A stretch of DNA of 59,984 nt from assembly GCA_026416125.1 (NCBI GenBank), contig JAOAFT010000014.1, forward strand, positions 1 to 59,984. The letters are read 5' to 3'. Positions 36,866-46,101 of this stretch are shown piece by piece (positions within the stretch are counted from its first letter, which is position 1; every line of letters starts with the position of its first letter). This DNA is from Bacteroidota bacterium (GTDB lineage: Bacteria > Bacteroidota > Ignavibacteria > UBA10030). The position numbers and the translations under genes are program-made. Below the pieces are notes generated by a model. That model did no database searches. It worked only from the letters and a program-made list of their open reading frames with translations, and had not been told where the DNA came from.

Positions 36866-38347
36866 CTACCAATGAATCCGAAAAATATAAATCGTTTGAT
36901 TTTTATTGAATCGAGGATTGAGTTGGTAGAAAACATTGTCAAGGAAACTTGGCTGGATAGTTGCTTCATACAACAAGTCCCGACCGAGGGATCGCTCAAA
37001 CTTTTCTTTCCTTTCAATGGCTTTCGGACCAAAACATATCACGTAGTTAGGGCACTTTCCTGCAGTAAGAATTTTTGCAACCACACTATCAATATGAGCA
37101 TCGCTATGAATTTCAAAGATGCATTTCGTGTATTGTCCAGTATAAAATTGTGGCATTTGTGTTATTCCTACATCACCTGCCACTAATACGAAACCAGTGA
37201 GGTGCTTACCATATAAGTAATACATTGTTTCAACTCGTGCACGTTTTGAGTAGTACGTACTAAAAACCACCAACAGCACAATGTTTATTACCCAAAACCA
37301 ACCCCACAAACCTTTCACCAACCATTTGTTTCGTTCCCAAAATCGGGACAGTTTCACTAAATCCACCCATCCCATTACCGAAAGCATGAGTATTTGAGGT
37401 ACCACCGAAAAAACAAACCGTTCCTGCTTATTAGGAAATAAAGAGAGAAACAGGAAAAATGCCAGTGTAGAAAAAAAGATGAGTGACGATCGTTTCCATT
37501 CACGAACGTAACCATAGAGAAGGAAAAAGCTCATCGGTGGTATGAATGCACCAATGAGAAGCAACAAATAGTTGTACCAATTTCCCGTTGTGTACTCTGT
37601 GCTGTGTGTAAGATTGTAGCGGGTGTATTCGAGTACAGCTGCAAATGGATATCCCCACGCAAACGTATCGGCACTTCCTTGAATGAGAAGTGCTGCTGTA
37701 ATCCCCCCGAGCGCTAAGTACGATGTTTCTCTCCATCTTTTTTGGAAGAGCCAGAAAATTCCAATGGTCATCGGCATCAATATGGTTTGGTAGCGAAAAA
37801 CAAAACCTAGTCCAAAAAGAATACCAGACCACCATGCATATTTTTTCCCTTCATTCGCTCTCAGTGCATAGTACATCCCAGCCATTATGGGAGGGATACA
37901 CACAACCTCAATGAGATTACGAACACTAATGAACGGGAAAGGCCAAAAGAGAGCGAGGACTACTCCCGTGTACCAAGCTGTGTGTGCTGATGAGAGATGT
38001 CGAACAATACGGTATCCAAAATACACGATCAACAAAGAGTAAAGAGCATGGAGTAGTCGAACAAGAAGCATTACTTTTTTAGGATCTACAATACCAACTC
38101 CTTTGAGGATGTAAAACAAACCATAGTGTAATGCTGGATAAACAATACTGTGGCCATGGACCCCTCCACGATTTTCCCAATATGAACTATCATGCATGAT
38201 GATAAATGGTTGTTCGATTGGCCCAAAGTGATCATCATGCATACCATACCCTTGGGATGCAAACACAGCAATAAGTCGAGGTACTAGTGCTATAAGAAGG
38301 AGTGACCGAAGAGGATGTAATTGCAAGTGTGAAAGAAGTACCTTCAT
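36866..38347 (-). CDS. GT-C glycosyltransferase, GT22 (Alg9/PIG-B)-like
   Basis: The 493-residue membrane protein has about ten transmembrane segments and an acidic pair near the N-terminus in GYGMHDDHF, the DxD-type site of GT-C enzymes. PNKQERFVF near residue 300 resembles the HKExRF motif of GT22 mannosyltransferases. Such enzymes transfer sugars from polyprenyl-phosphate donors to glycolipids or glycans. It is the last gene of the porX-tsaE-tsaB-accD-panC run, ten bases after the nucleotidyltransferase gene. The exact acceptor is unknown. Confidence 0.78.
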   Translation of the reverse strand: MKVLLSHLQLHPLRSLLLIALVPRLIAVFASQGYGMHDDHFGPIEQPFIIMHDSSYWENRGGVHGHSIVYPALHYGLFYILKGVGIVDPKKVMLLVRLLHALYSLLIVYFGYRIVRHLSSAHTAWYTGVVLALFWPFPFISVRNLIEVVCIPPIMAGMYYALRANEGKKYAWWSGILFGLGFVFRYQTILMPMTIGIFWLFQKRWRETSYLALGGITAALLIQGSADTFAWGYPFAAVLEYTRYNLTHSTEYTTGNWYNYLLLLIGAFIPPMSFFLLYGYVREWKRSSLIFFSTLAFFLFLSLFPNKQERFVFSVVPQILMLSVMGWVDLVKLSRFWERNKWLVKGLWGWFWVINIVLLVVFSTYYSKRARVETMYYLYGKHLTGFVLVAGDVGITQMPQFYTGQYTKCIFEIHSDAHIDSVVAKILTAGKCPNYVICFGPKAIERKEKFERSLGRDLLYEATIQPSFLDNVFYQLNPRFNKNQTIYIFRIHW

Positions 38348-38357
38348 CCAAATCCCT

Positions 38358-39116
38358 TTAGTTTGAATTCAAGCGACTTTCGACAATGTTCCTCACAGTA
38401 TCAAGTTGTTCAGGAGTATTGACACCAAAAATTTCGAATTCGTCTTTTGTCGGAAGGGCAGCAATTTGATACCTATGGTCCGAAAAGTACCCAAAAACAT
38501 CTGTTAAATAATACTCTTTCTGCACGTTGTTTGGTCGGAGTGTTTCAAGTGCTTCAAACAGCGGTGCTGATTGGAATACATAAATACCTGAGTTAATTTC
38601 GCAAATTGCCCTCTCTTCTTCTGTAGCATCTTTTTGCTCAACAATTTTTTGCACCCTCCCATCTGGAGCTCGGACAATCCGTCCATACCCGGTTGGATCC
38701 ACGACATGGGCCGTAAGAATTGTACCTACAGCATTCATTTCTCTGTGGTACTGAATGAGTCGCACGAGGCTTTCTTGACGTAAGAGAGGAACATCTCCTG
38801 AGAGAACTACAATGTCGCCACTGAATCCATTTAGGACTGGCTTCGTTTGCATCACTGCGTGGCCAGTACCACGTTGTTCTGCTTGTGTAACGATCTCGGC
38901 CTTAGGATGTGAGTGTCGAACGTACTGAATAACTGTATCTCGTTGGTATCCAACAACCGTTAAAACTCGTTCAGAGCCAATAGCAAAAGCTACATCGAGC
39001 ACATAGTGAATCATTGGTTTTCCAAGAACTTCATACATGACCTTTGCCTTCGATGGGTCATTCATGCGGGTACCTTTTCCCGCAGCCATGATAATTGTTA
39101 CGAGATGTCGTTCCAT
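38358..39116 (-). CDS. GlmU-like sugar nucleotidyltransferase (N-terminal domain only)
   Basis: The 252-residue protein matches the uridylyltransferase half of GlmU: the signature IIMAAGKGTRM, then KVMYEVLGKPM, QRGTGHAVMQ, LSGDVPLL and YGRIV. It lacks the left-handed beta-helix acetyltransferase half, which in full GlmU makes GlcNAc-1-phosphate from GlcN-1-phosphate. It probably forms UDP-GlcNAc or a related nucleotide sugar. The acetyltransferase step must be encoded elsewhere. The gene starts four bases after panC. Confidence 0.85.
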   Translation of the reverse strand: MERHLVTIIMAAGKGTRMNDPSKAKVMYEVLGKPMIHYVLDVAFAIGSERVLTVVGYQRDTVIQYVRHSHPKAEIVTQAEQRGTGHAVMQTKPVLNGFSGDIVVLSGDVPLLRQESLVRLIQYHREMNAVGTILTAHVVDPTGYGRIVRAPDGRVQKIVEQKDATEEERAICEINSGIYVFQSAPLFEALETLRPNNVQKEYYLTDVFGYFSDHRYQIAALPTKDEFEIFGVNTPEQLDTVRNIVESRLNSN

Positions 39117-39119
39117 ACA

Positions 39120-39971
39120 TTAATCCCGGTGTATAAGTAGGTTGTCAATAAGCCGTGTTGAACCATATCGGACAGCAAGTGCAACAAGGACAGTTCCTTG
39201 AGGAACAGTAGTCAGTTCTTCAAACGTTGCAGGATCGATGAATGCAATGTAATCGATTTGTGTCGGGTTACTTTCCTCAAGGATTGTACGCATTTCGTTC
39301 CGAATAACATCCCATGTGAAAAAACCTTCGAGGATTCGTTTCTTCGAATGCTGTAATGCCCTGTAAAGTGCTGTTGCTCGCTCACGTTCAGCTGGTGAGA
39401 GATAGGTATTGCGCGAACTCAATGCAAGACCATTTACTTCGCGAACGATTGGTGCAACTACAATTTCAATGTCGAAATTCAACTCACTAACCATTTTTTT
39501 TATGATAAATGCTTGCTGTGCATCTTTTTGACCAAATACTGCAACATGTGGTCTTGTGATGTTAAAGAGTTTCGCTACAACTGTTGTTACTCCACGGAAA
39601 TGAGTGGGACGGAATGCACCTTCAAACCGTTGTGTAACATCACCACAGTCAATGAATGTACTATGCTGTTGTGTGTACATCTCTTCAACCGATGGATGGA
39701 AAATGATATGAGCACCTGCATTTTCAGCAAGTTCAACATCCCTCTTGAAATCCCGCGGATATCGGGTATAATCTTCGTTTGGTGCAAACTGCGTTGGATT
39801 TACAAACACTGATACGACGACCACATCACCTAACACACGTGCGCGAGAAATCAAACTTTCGTGACCAGCATGTAAATACCCCATAGTTGGAACAAGTACA
39901 ATGCGTTGACCACTCTTGCGGAGTCGCTCTGCTTCGCGTTGCATCGATAAAACATCCGTTACGATTCTCAC
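39120..39971 (-). CDS. panC: Pantothenate synthetase
   Basis: The 283-residue protein has the full PanC signature set: VPTMGYLHAGH with the HIGH-like nucleotide-binding motif, NPTQFAPNEDYTRYPR, GVTTVVAKLFN, FGQKDAQQ and LSSRNTYLS. It condenses pantoate with beta-alanine using ATP, the last step to pantothenate and hence coenzyme A. Its neighbour accD uses acetyl-CoA, so the cluster has a CoA/lipid flavour. It starts 15 bases after accD. Confidence 0.96.
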   Translation of the reverse strand: MRIVTDVLSMQREAERLRKSGQRIVLVPTMGYLHAGHESLISRARVLGDVVVVSVFVNPTQFAPNEDYTRYPRDFKRDVELAENAGAHIIFHPSVEEMYTQQHSTFIDCGDVTQRFEGAFRPTHFRGVTTVVAKLFNITRPHVAVFGQKDAQQAFIIKKMVSELNFDIEIVVAPIVREVNGLALSSRNTYLSPAERERATALYRALQHSKKRILEGFFTWDVIRNEMRTILEESNPTQIDYIAFIDPATFEELTTVPQGTVLVALAVRYGSTRLIDNLLIHRD

Positions 39972-39986
39972 GTGTACGGTGCCTCC

Positions 39987-40829
39987 TCACGAAGCAAAGT
40001 GGCGAAGCAGTTTTGTAATAGTCTCTTTCAACTCCTTTCGATGAACAACCATATCAATAAACCCTTTCTCAAGCAAGAATTCAGATCGCTGAAAACCTTT
40101 GGGTAAGTCTTTCCCAATCGTTTGCCGAATAACACGAGGACCAGCAAATCCAATAAGTGCTCCGGGTTCTGCAATGTGTACGTCTCCGAGCATTGCAAAA
40201 CTTGCTGTTACACCTCCCGTTGTCGGATCTGTTAGCACAGAAATGTACGGAATACGGGCTTCGGCAAGCTGTGCAAGCTTGGCGCTCGTTTTAGCCATCT
40301 GCATAAGTGAAAGTGCAGCTTCCATCATTCGAGCACCACCACTTGATGAAATAATGATGAGAGGATGTTTTTTCTTTCGAGCAAGATCTACAGCACGTGC
40401 AACCTTTTCCCCAACTACTGACCCCATACTTCCTCCAATGAACGAAAAATCCATGCACGCAATTACAATTGGAATACCATTTATTTTCCCTGTGCCAGTA
40501 CGCACTGCTTCTGTTAACCCTGTCTTTTTCATAGATTCTTCAATACGTTGGCTATACGGTTTTGTATCTACAAATTGCAAAGGATCGACAGATCGAATAT
40601 TTTTTTCCGTTTCTTTGAACGTACCATCATCTAATAGTATTTCGAAATACTCTTTACTTCCAATTCGAAAATGGTAATTGCACTTCGCACAAGTGTAAAA
40701 ATTCTCTTCTAACTGTTTTTTATGGATGATCTCACCGCAATTTTCACACTTTGTCCATAAACCATCCGGTATGTCTTTCTTACCATTCTCAGATGAGATA
40801 TTTTCTTTCGACCTTTTAAACCATGCCAT
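39987..40829 (-). CDS. accD: Acetyl-CoA carboxylase carboxyltransferase subunit beta
   Basis: The protein is about 280 residues long from the ATG at 40829, which has GGAG seven bases upstream. It opens MAWFKRSK and has a C4 zinc finger (CENC, 15 residues, CAKC) near residues 27-48. The carboxyltransferase core has [21 protein letters not shown] and ADPTTGG-type motif [17 protein letters not shown]. With AccA it transfers carboxyl from biotin to acetyl-CoA, giving malonyl-CoA for fatty acid synthesis. The longer reading to 40856 is not supported. Confidence 0.95.
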   Translation of the reverse strand: MAWFKRSKENISSENGKKDIPDGLWTKCENCGEIIHKKQLEENFYTCAKCNYHFRIGSKEYFEILLDDGTFKETEKNIRSVDPLQFVDTKPYSQRIEESMKKTGLTEAVRTGTGKINGIPIVIACMDFSFIGGSMGSVVGEKVARAVDLARKKKHPLIIISSSGGARMMEAALSLMQMAKTSAKLAQLAEARIPYISVLTDPTTGGVTASFAMLGDVHIAEPGALIGFAGPRVIRQTIGKDLPKGFQRSEFLLEKGFIDMVVHRKELKETITKLLRHFAS

Positions 40830-40861
40830 AACGCTCTCCTCAATAAGTACGTGCACTCCTT

Positions 40862-41515
40862 TTACTTTGTACGAGATTTCACGATGAAATCTTTTAAATA
40901 TAGTGGTTCAACATACGCTATATCGGCACACCGCCCTTTTTCAAGATACTTTTTACCAATACGTGCTATAGCTGTGCCGTGGAGGTACTCATAAATCGAT
41001 TCAACGTGTTGTAAAGGAAACGCAGACCTAATCTTCTCGATATGATCAGTCACAATAATTTCACAATCACGGAGGAGTTCAAGCACCTTTGAAAACGAAA
41101 CGACTGTAACAGGAAAAACTTCATCTACTTCATCACCATGAATAGTGCAACACCCTACGTACCAATCACCCTGTTTCGCATCAATACAAACCCCAATTGG
41201 AAAAGAGTCAAGATGGCGTTCTCGATATGACCAGACTACTCCGTGAATCGTTGGTACAGTCACTAAAGGAATAGACAAACTGTAACATAACCCTTTTGCA
41301 GTACTTAACCCAATACGTAACCCTGTAAATGACCCAGGACCACTTGATACTGCTATTGCATCGAGATTTTGCACTGAGCAAAGTTCATTGATAAGTACTA
41401 ATACCTGCTCAGAATGAACATTCGGCTCAAAAAGCGACCGTTCACGACTTTCACGTTCAGTTAGAATCCCGACAGAACAAACACTCTGTGATGTTTCAAT
41501 CCCTAATATCGTCAC
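40862..41515 (-). CDS. tsaB: tRNA threonylcarbamoyladenosine biosynthesis protein TsaB
   Basis: The 217-residue protein has the TsaB (YeaZ) pattern: [15 protein letters not shown] at the N-terminus and [20 protein letters not shown] in the middle. It is a catalytically inactive ASKHA protein that supports TsaD in making the t6A modification at position 37 of ANN-decoding tRNAs. It follows tsaE by three bases, so the two partners of the same complex are co-transcribed. Confidence 0.93.
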   Translation of the reverse strand: MTILGIETSQSVCSVGILTERESRERSLFEPNVHSEQVLVLINELCSVQNLDAIAVSSGPGSFTGLRIGLSTAKGLCYSLSIPLVTVPTIHGVVWSYRERHLDSFPIGVCIDAKQGDWYVGCCTIHGDEVDEVFPVTVVSFSKVLELLRDCEIIVTDHIEKIRSAFPLQHVESIYEYLHGTAIARIGKKYLEKGRCADIAYVEPLYLKDFIVKSRTK

Positions 41516-41518
41516 AAC

Positions 41519-41968
41519 TTACCTCTCCTGCAACTGCTCAATACGGATTATTCTCTCACTTTCATTCTTACCAAATAAAAAGTGAACTTCATACCGATAC
41601 AATGGCAACACATCGTTACACCGCTCTGCCCATTCGATACAACTTATACCATCGCTGTAAAGAATTTCTTCGTATCCAAGTTCATATAATTCGAGAGCCG
41701 ATTGAAACCGATACAAATCTAGGTGATTAATCCATAGAGGTTTTCCACTACGATCTTTTCCTTCGTACCGCGTATAGACAACGAATGTCGGGCTTATGAC
41801 AACACTTGTTGCTCCAAATGCTTCACAAATACCTTTCACAAACTGTGTCTTTCCCGTACCTAAATCCCCATAGAGTGCTACAATATCACCGCGTTTCAAC
41901 TGACTGGCAAATGTATTTGCCACTGCTCGGGTTTCCTCAGGTGTTACTGTATAAAATTCTTTTTTCAT
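41519..41968 (-). CDS. tsaE: tRNA threonylcarbamoyladenosine biosynthesis ATPase TsaE
   Basis: The 149-residue protein has Walker A GDLGTGKTQFVKG near residues 35-47, SPTFV(V), and the characteristic INHLDLYR motif. TsaE is the ATPase that drives the TsaB-TsaD complex in t6A synthesis. Its start overlaps the stop of porX by four bases, an adjacency I recall from other Bacteroidota. Confidence 0.94.
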   Translation of the reverse strand: MKKEFYTVTPEETRAVANTFASQLKRGDIVALYGDLGTGKTQFVKGICEAFGATSVVISPTFVVYTRYEGKDRSGKPLWINHLDLYRFQSALELYELGYEEILYSDGISCIEWAERCNDVLPLYRYEVHFLFGKNESERIIRIEQLQER

Positions 41969-43527
41969 CGAGAACGCAAACGAACAAGTGGCAAAATCAT
42001 CTCTTCAAGTGAAATCCCCCCATGTTGAAACGAGTCACGGTATTGCTGAAGGTACTTGTGGTAATCAGTAGGATAAACAAAGTAGTAATCTTCCTTTGCA
42101 AAGATATAGTTTGTTGTGCTGCTTACCGATGGAAGTCTATAGTCCTGTGGATGCTTGACGATGAATGCGTGTTTTGACTCGACTTTCAGGTTTCTCCCTA
42201 ATTTGAATCGTAAGTTTGTTGAGGTTTCACGATCAGCTACAACCTTCGTGCCCCGCAAACAACGAATGCTTCCATGGTCTGTTGTGAGAATAATAGATAC
42301 ATTTTTCTGAGTACTAAGGGTTTTTAGCATTCCCAGAAGTGAGGAATACTGAAACCACGTAGAAGTGAGAGAACGGTATGCTGCCTCATCGGGAATAATT
42401 TCTCTAAGTAATTGGGAATCTGAGCGTCCATGCGCGAGCATGTCAACAAAATTTACTACAATAGCAATAACTTGTGAAGATAAGTACGAAAGGATATTAC
42501 TTTCAATTGTTTTCCCAAATTCCGGATCCAAAATCTTTATGTACTTGGGTTCACTTTTCAATTGTAAACGCTTACGTTCAAAAAGGCTTGTAAGTAACTC
42601 GTGTTCATATCGATTGCAACTATTCTCATCACTATCGATGTTACTCCACAGATCAGAGAAATACTTTGCTAAATCCGCTGGGAACAACCCACTAAAAATT
42701 GCGTTCCTCGCATACGGTGTTGCTGTTGGTAGAATGCTCAGGTAAAACTCTTTATCAATAGCGAAGTACTCCCGGAGAATTTCTTCCATCATTAACCACT
42801 GGTCATATCGTAAACAATCGACAACGATGAATACGACAGTTTTCCCACTTTTTACTTCTGGGAAAATGTATCGCGGCACAATATCAGGGGAAAGTGCAAT
42901 CTCTCTATTTTCTGTCTCAAGAAATGACCGGTACGTCCGTTCAATGTACTTTCCAAAAGCTGCATTACATTCACGTTTTTGATCAAATAGACTTTGTTGT
43001 AACCCGACATCAGGATGACGATCAAGTTCCAAGTCCCATTCAACGAGCCTTTTATAAAGGTCAATCCATTCAGAAAGGGACAATTCACTTTGAAGTGCAT
43101 TGCTGATATGCTGAAACTCTTCAATGTAACTCCGCGAGACGTGTTCGGAGGCAATTTTTTTTGCCTCGAATACCCGCTTGCATGCAAGAATGAGTTGACT
43201 TGGATTTACTGGCTTGATAAGGTAGTCTGTAATTTTACTCCCAAGCGCTTCTTCCATCAATGATTCTGTTTCATTCTTCGTAACCATAATTACTGGGATA
43301 GAGGGTGAACATTCTTTAATTGCTGTAAGCGTTTCAAGGCCCCCGATACCAGGCATCATTTCATCTAAAAACACAAGATCGAAGTGTTTAGACTTTACAA
43401 GTTCTATACCATCTTCACCATTTGTGGCAGTTTCGACAATGTACCCCCGCTGTTCTAAAAGTTGAATATGAGATCGAAGAAGGTTGATTTCGTCGTCTAT
43501 CCAAAGTATTGTTTTTTGTTTTATCAT
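41965..43527 (-). CDS. porX: PorX-type response regulator with PglZ domain
   Basis: The 520-residue protein has an N-terminal receiver domain (acidic pair at residues 11-12, phosphoacceptor Asp in LVFLDEMMPG, Thr in VTKN, Lys in LIKPVN) and a C-terminal PglZ/alkaline-phosphatase-like domain (VVDCLRYDQW, NFVDMLAHGRSD, TTDHGSIR). This combination defines PorX, the regulator of T9SS in Porphyromonas and relatives. The ATG has no ribosome-binding site and a promoter ends eight bases upstream, so the mRNA may be leaderless. It heads a run through tsaE, tsaB, accD and panC. Confidence 0.9.
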   Translation of the reverse strand: MIKQKTILWIDDEINLLRSHIQLLEQRGYIVETATNGEDGIELVKSKHFDLVFLDEMMPGIGGLETLTAIKECSPSIPVIMVTKNETESLMEEALGSKITDYLIKPVNPSQLILACKRVFEAKKIASEHVSRSYIEEFQHISNALQSELSLSEWIDLYKRLVEWDLELDRHPDVGLQQSLFDQKRECNAAFGKYIERTYRSFLETENREIALSPDIVPRYIFPEVKSGKTVVFIVVDCLRYDQWLMMEEILREYFAIDKEFYLSILPTATPYARNAIFSGLFPADLAKYFSDLWSNIDSDENSCNRYEHELLTSLFERKRLQLKSEPKYIKILDPEFGKTIESNILSYLSSQVIAIVVNFVDMLAHGRSDSQLLREIIPDEAAYRSLTSTWFQYSSLLGMLKTLSTQKNVSIILTTDHGSIRCLRGTKVVADRETSTNLRFKLGRNLKVESKHAFIVKHPQDYRLPSVSSTTNYIFAKEDYYFVYPTDYHKYLQQYRDSFQHGGISLEEMILPLVRLRSR

Positions 43528-43535
43528 ACCAAATA

Positions 43536-43564
43536 AAAATACCGATTAAAGAAACTATTCGCAA
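43536..43564 (-). promoter_or_regulatory. Promoter of porX (near-leaderless)
   Basis: On the minus strand TTGCGA (43559-43564) and TATTTT (43536-43541) are 17 bases apart. The ATG at 43527 begins eight bases after the -10 box, and no Shine-Dalgarno sequence is present. The region lies just after the glnN terminator. Confidence 0.45.
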
Positions 43565-43596
43565 TGTATTAGCCGGGATATATACGTGGGGAGAAA

Positions 43597-43628
43597 GATA
43601 AAAAAGCCTGAGCTCACAATGCTCAGGC
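43597..43628 (-). terminator. Intrinsic terminator of glnN
   Basis: On the minus strand GCCTGAGC (43628-43621) pairs with GCTCAGGC (43613-43606) across a seven-base loop and is followed by TTTTTTATC. It is 32 bases past the glnN stop and separates it from the porX operon. Confidence 0.9.
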
Positions 43629-43659
43629 GTAATGTTGGTATCGACTATTCTTTTTAGAA

Positions 43660-45768
43660 TTATACCCTAAAGAGTAGATCCGCATATGTTGGCATAGGCC
43701 AGTATGAACTATCAACTATTGTTTCGAGTGTATCAGCATCGTTTCGTACTTTACTCATTGTGGCAAATACAACATCGCGGTAGTATTGTGCTTTTTTGAA
43801 AACACCATCATTTGGTACTTCAGTAACAACCTTCTCCAATTTCGAGGTGTTTGTACCAAGTGAATCGATTGTTGCAGTAAGTTTCTTCAAGAGCGCTTCT
43901 GTCTCACTTGAATTCACTCCAGCACTCTTGAGCGATGTAGCACTTGATGCTACTACCCCAGCAAATTTAATCGAAGCAGGAAGGATTTGCCGCCGTGTCA
44001 TTTCGATCATTGTCAATGCTTCGATATTAATTGTTTTGATATAGTTTTCTAAATAGATCTCATATCGAGCATGGAGTTCTTCTTTGGTAAGGACATTGTG
44101 CTTTTCAAAAGTACGAACCACTTTTTCATCAATCCATGCTGGAATTGCATCAACGGTTGATTGAATGTTTGGTAACCCTCGCCGTTCTGCTTCTTTTACC
44201 CACTCTTCTGAGTAATTATTACCATTGAAGATAATACGGCGGTGCTTCTTGATTATTTCTTTGACAATGTTTTGGACTTCATCATCGACATTCGTTGCTT
44301 TCTCAAGTCGATCAGCAATGCGTGAGAGAACTTCAGCAACGATAGTATTCAGGACCATATTAGGATCAGCAATCGATGCAGAAGACGGCACCATGCGGAA
44401 CTCAAACTTGTTTCCGGTGAATGCAAATGGAGATGTTCGGTTTCTATCAGTAGAATCCTTGGGCAAGGCTGGTAATGTTGAAACACCTAACTTAATCTCA
44501 CCGCCAAGTTTCGCACTTTTAACGCCACCATTTGCAATTTGTTCTAAAATCTCCGTGAGCGGATCTCCAAGAAATATCGAAACAATTGCTGGTGGCGCTT
44601 CATTTGCACCGAGTCGATGATCATTACCGGGATTAGCAATTGATGCCCTTAGCAGTTCAGCATAGTCATCAACGGCCTCGATGACTGCTGCAAGGAACAG
44701 GAGGAATTGTTCATTCTCGTGAGGAGTTTTTCCAGGATCGAGAAGGTTTTGGCCATCGTTTGTACTCATTGACCAGTTGTTATGCTTCCCAGATCCATTC
44801 ACTCCAGCGAATGGTTTTTCATGGAGTAAACACACAAGTCCATGGCGATTGGCAACTTTACGTAAAATTTCCATAACCAACTGGTTGTGGTCTGTTGCAA
44901 TGTTCGTCGTTGAAAAAATCGGTGCTATTTCATGCTGAGCAGGAGCAACTTCGTTGTGCTTCGTTTTTGCCATTACGCCTAACTTCCAAAGCTCTTGATC
45001 AACTTCAGCCATGAAGTTTGCAATACGTTCTTTTAATGTTACAAAGTAGTGATCTTCTAATTCTTGCCCTTTTGGTGGTTTCGCACCAAAAAGTGTTCGT
45101 CCCGTCAAAATAAGATCCAGTCGTTTCTCGAAAAGTTTCTTGTCAATAACAAAATACTCTTGTTCTGGACCTACGGTTGTTGTCACCTTTTTGACTGTTT
45201 GGTTTCCAAGCGCTCGAAGTACTCGAACAGCTTGCCGTGAAAGCGCTTCCATCGAGCGGAGCAACGGTGTTTTCTTATCCAGTGCTTCTCCGGTGTATGA
45301 GCAAAATGCAGTTGGAATGCAAAGCGTATTGTCCTTAATAAAAGCAGGGGAGGTACAATCCCATGCCGTGTATCCTCGTGCTTCAAATGTAGCACGAAGC
45401 CCACCAGAAGGGAACGAGGAGGCATCTGGCTCACCTTTTATAAGCTCTTTCCCTGAAAACTCCATGATCACCTTTCCATCACCAGTGGGTGATATAAAAG
45501 AATCATGTTTTTCAGCTGTAACTCCTGTCATTGGTTGGAACCAGTGCGTAAAATGTGTCGCTCCTTTTTCTATTGCCCAATCCTTCATAGCATTTGCAAC
45601 AATGTCTGCAACAGCTGGATCAAGCGGTACCCCTTCGTCAATAGTACGTCGGAGTGCTTTGTAAGTACTTTTCGGTAAACGGGTTCGCATCACTGCATCG
45701 TTAAAAACATTACAACCGAATGTGCTCTCAATTGTCTCCTGCAGTGGTATACCATTCTCTTTAACCAT
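43660..45768 (-). CDS. glnN: Type III glutamine synthetase
   Basis: The 702-residue protein has the length and motifs of [58 protein letters not shown], a glutamate-rich [20 protein letters not shown] and the C-terminal [16 protein letters not shown]. It makes glutamine from glutamate, ammonia and ATP. AGGAGG is eight bases before the ATG, and a near-consensus sigma-70 promoter lies about 50-75 bases upstream. The gene is monocistronic, with a strong terminator. Confidence 0.96.
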   Translation of the reverse strand: MVKENGIPLQETIESTFGCNVFNDAVMRTRLPKSTYKALRRTIDEGVPLDPAVADIVANAMKDWAIEKGATHFTHWFQPMTGVTAEKHDSFISPTGDGKVIMEFSGKELIKGEPDASSFPSGGLRATFEARGYTAWDCTSPAFIKDNTLCIPTAFCSYTGEALDKKTPLLRSMEALSRQAVRVLRALGNQTVKKVTTTVGPEQEYFVIDKKLFEKRLDLILTGRTLFGAKPPKGQELEDHYFVTLKERIANFMAEVDQELWKLGVMAKTKHNEVAPAQHEIAPIFSTTNIATDHNQLVMEILRKVANRHGLVCLLHEKPFAGVNGSGKHNNWSMSTNDGQNLLDPGKTPHENEQFLLFLAAVIEAVDDYAELLRASIANPGNDHRLGANEAPPAIVSIFLGDPLTEILEQIANGGVKSAKLGGEIKLGVSTLPALPKDSTDRNRTSPFAFTGNKFEFRMVPSSASIADPNMVLNTIVAEVLSRIADRLEKATNVDDEVQNIVKEIIKKHRRIIFNGNNYSEEWVKEAERRGLPNIQSTVDAIPAWIDEKVVRTFEKHNVLTKEELHARYEIYLENYIKTINIEALTMIEMTRRQILPASIKFAGVVASSATSLKSAGVNSSETEALLKKLTATIDSLGTNTSKLEKVVTEVPNDGVFKKAQYYRDVVFATMSKVRNDADTLETIVDSSYWPMPTYADLLFRV

Positions 45769-45814
45769 AACAATTCCTCCTGATATGGAACATTACTTAA
45801 TTATATTCATTTTC

Positions 45815-45843
45815 AATATAACAATATTAATTTAGGTTGTCAA
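45815..45843 (-). promoter_or_regulatory. Near-consensus sigma-70 promoter of glnN
   Basis: On the minus strand TTGACA (45838-45843) and TATATT (45815-45820) are separated by exactly 17 bases. Transcription would start near 45808, giving a leader of about 40 bases with AGGAGG before the glnN ATG. Nitrogen-control sites were not recognised. Confidence 0.75.
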
Positions 45844-46101
45844 CTGTTTTATTTAAAATAATTTAGGTATTAAGATATTTTAAGATTACTTATGTATTGC
45901 CAATTGTATTGGATTTCTCGAAACCTTGGCAGGTATAAATGTAGGTTTTCTCTTAAAGCTAACTATTGGTTGGTAAGTTTACTTTCCAGGCTACTTGTTA
46001 AGAACTGATAGACTGTTTCTATTAATGGGTGTGTAAATCGTTTTTTCCAGTGACTAGGAAACCACTTTCAACTTCCATCCTGTGAACTATCGATTACCTC
46101 A
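45844..46101 (-). other. AT-rich noncoding gap between glnN and the PorV-like gene
   Basis: No open frame with coding character, no RNA gene and no strong hairpin was seen. Short arms (TTTCC/GGAAA) followed by AAAAAAC on the minus strand near 46040-46060 might weakly terminate the PorV-like gene. Confidence 0.4.

Noticed and set aside
46078-46091. The string TCCTGTGAACTAT also seen near 58945, considered as a repeat family.
   Set aside because: Only two copies of about 13 bases without shared flanks; likely chance.
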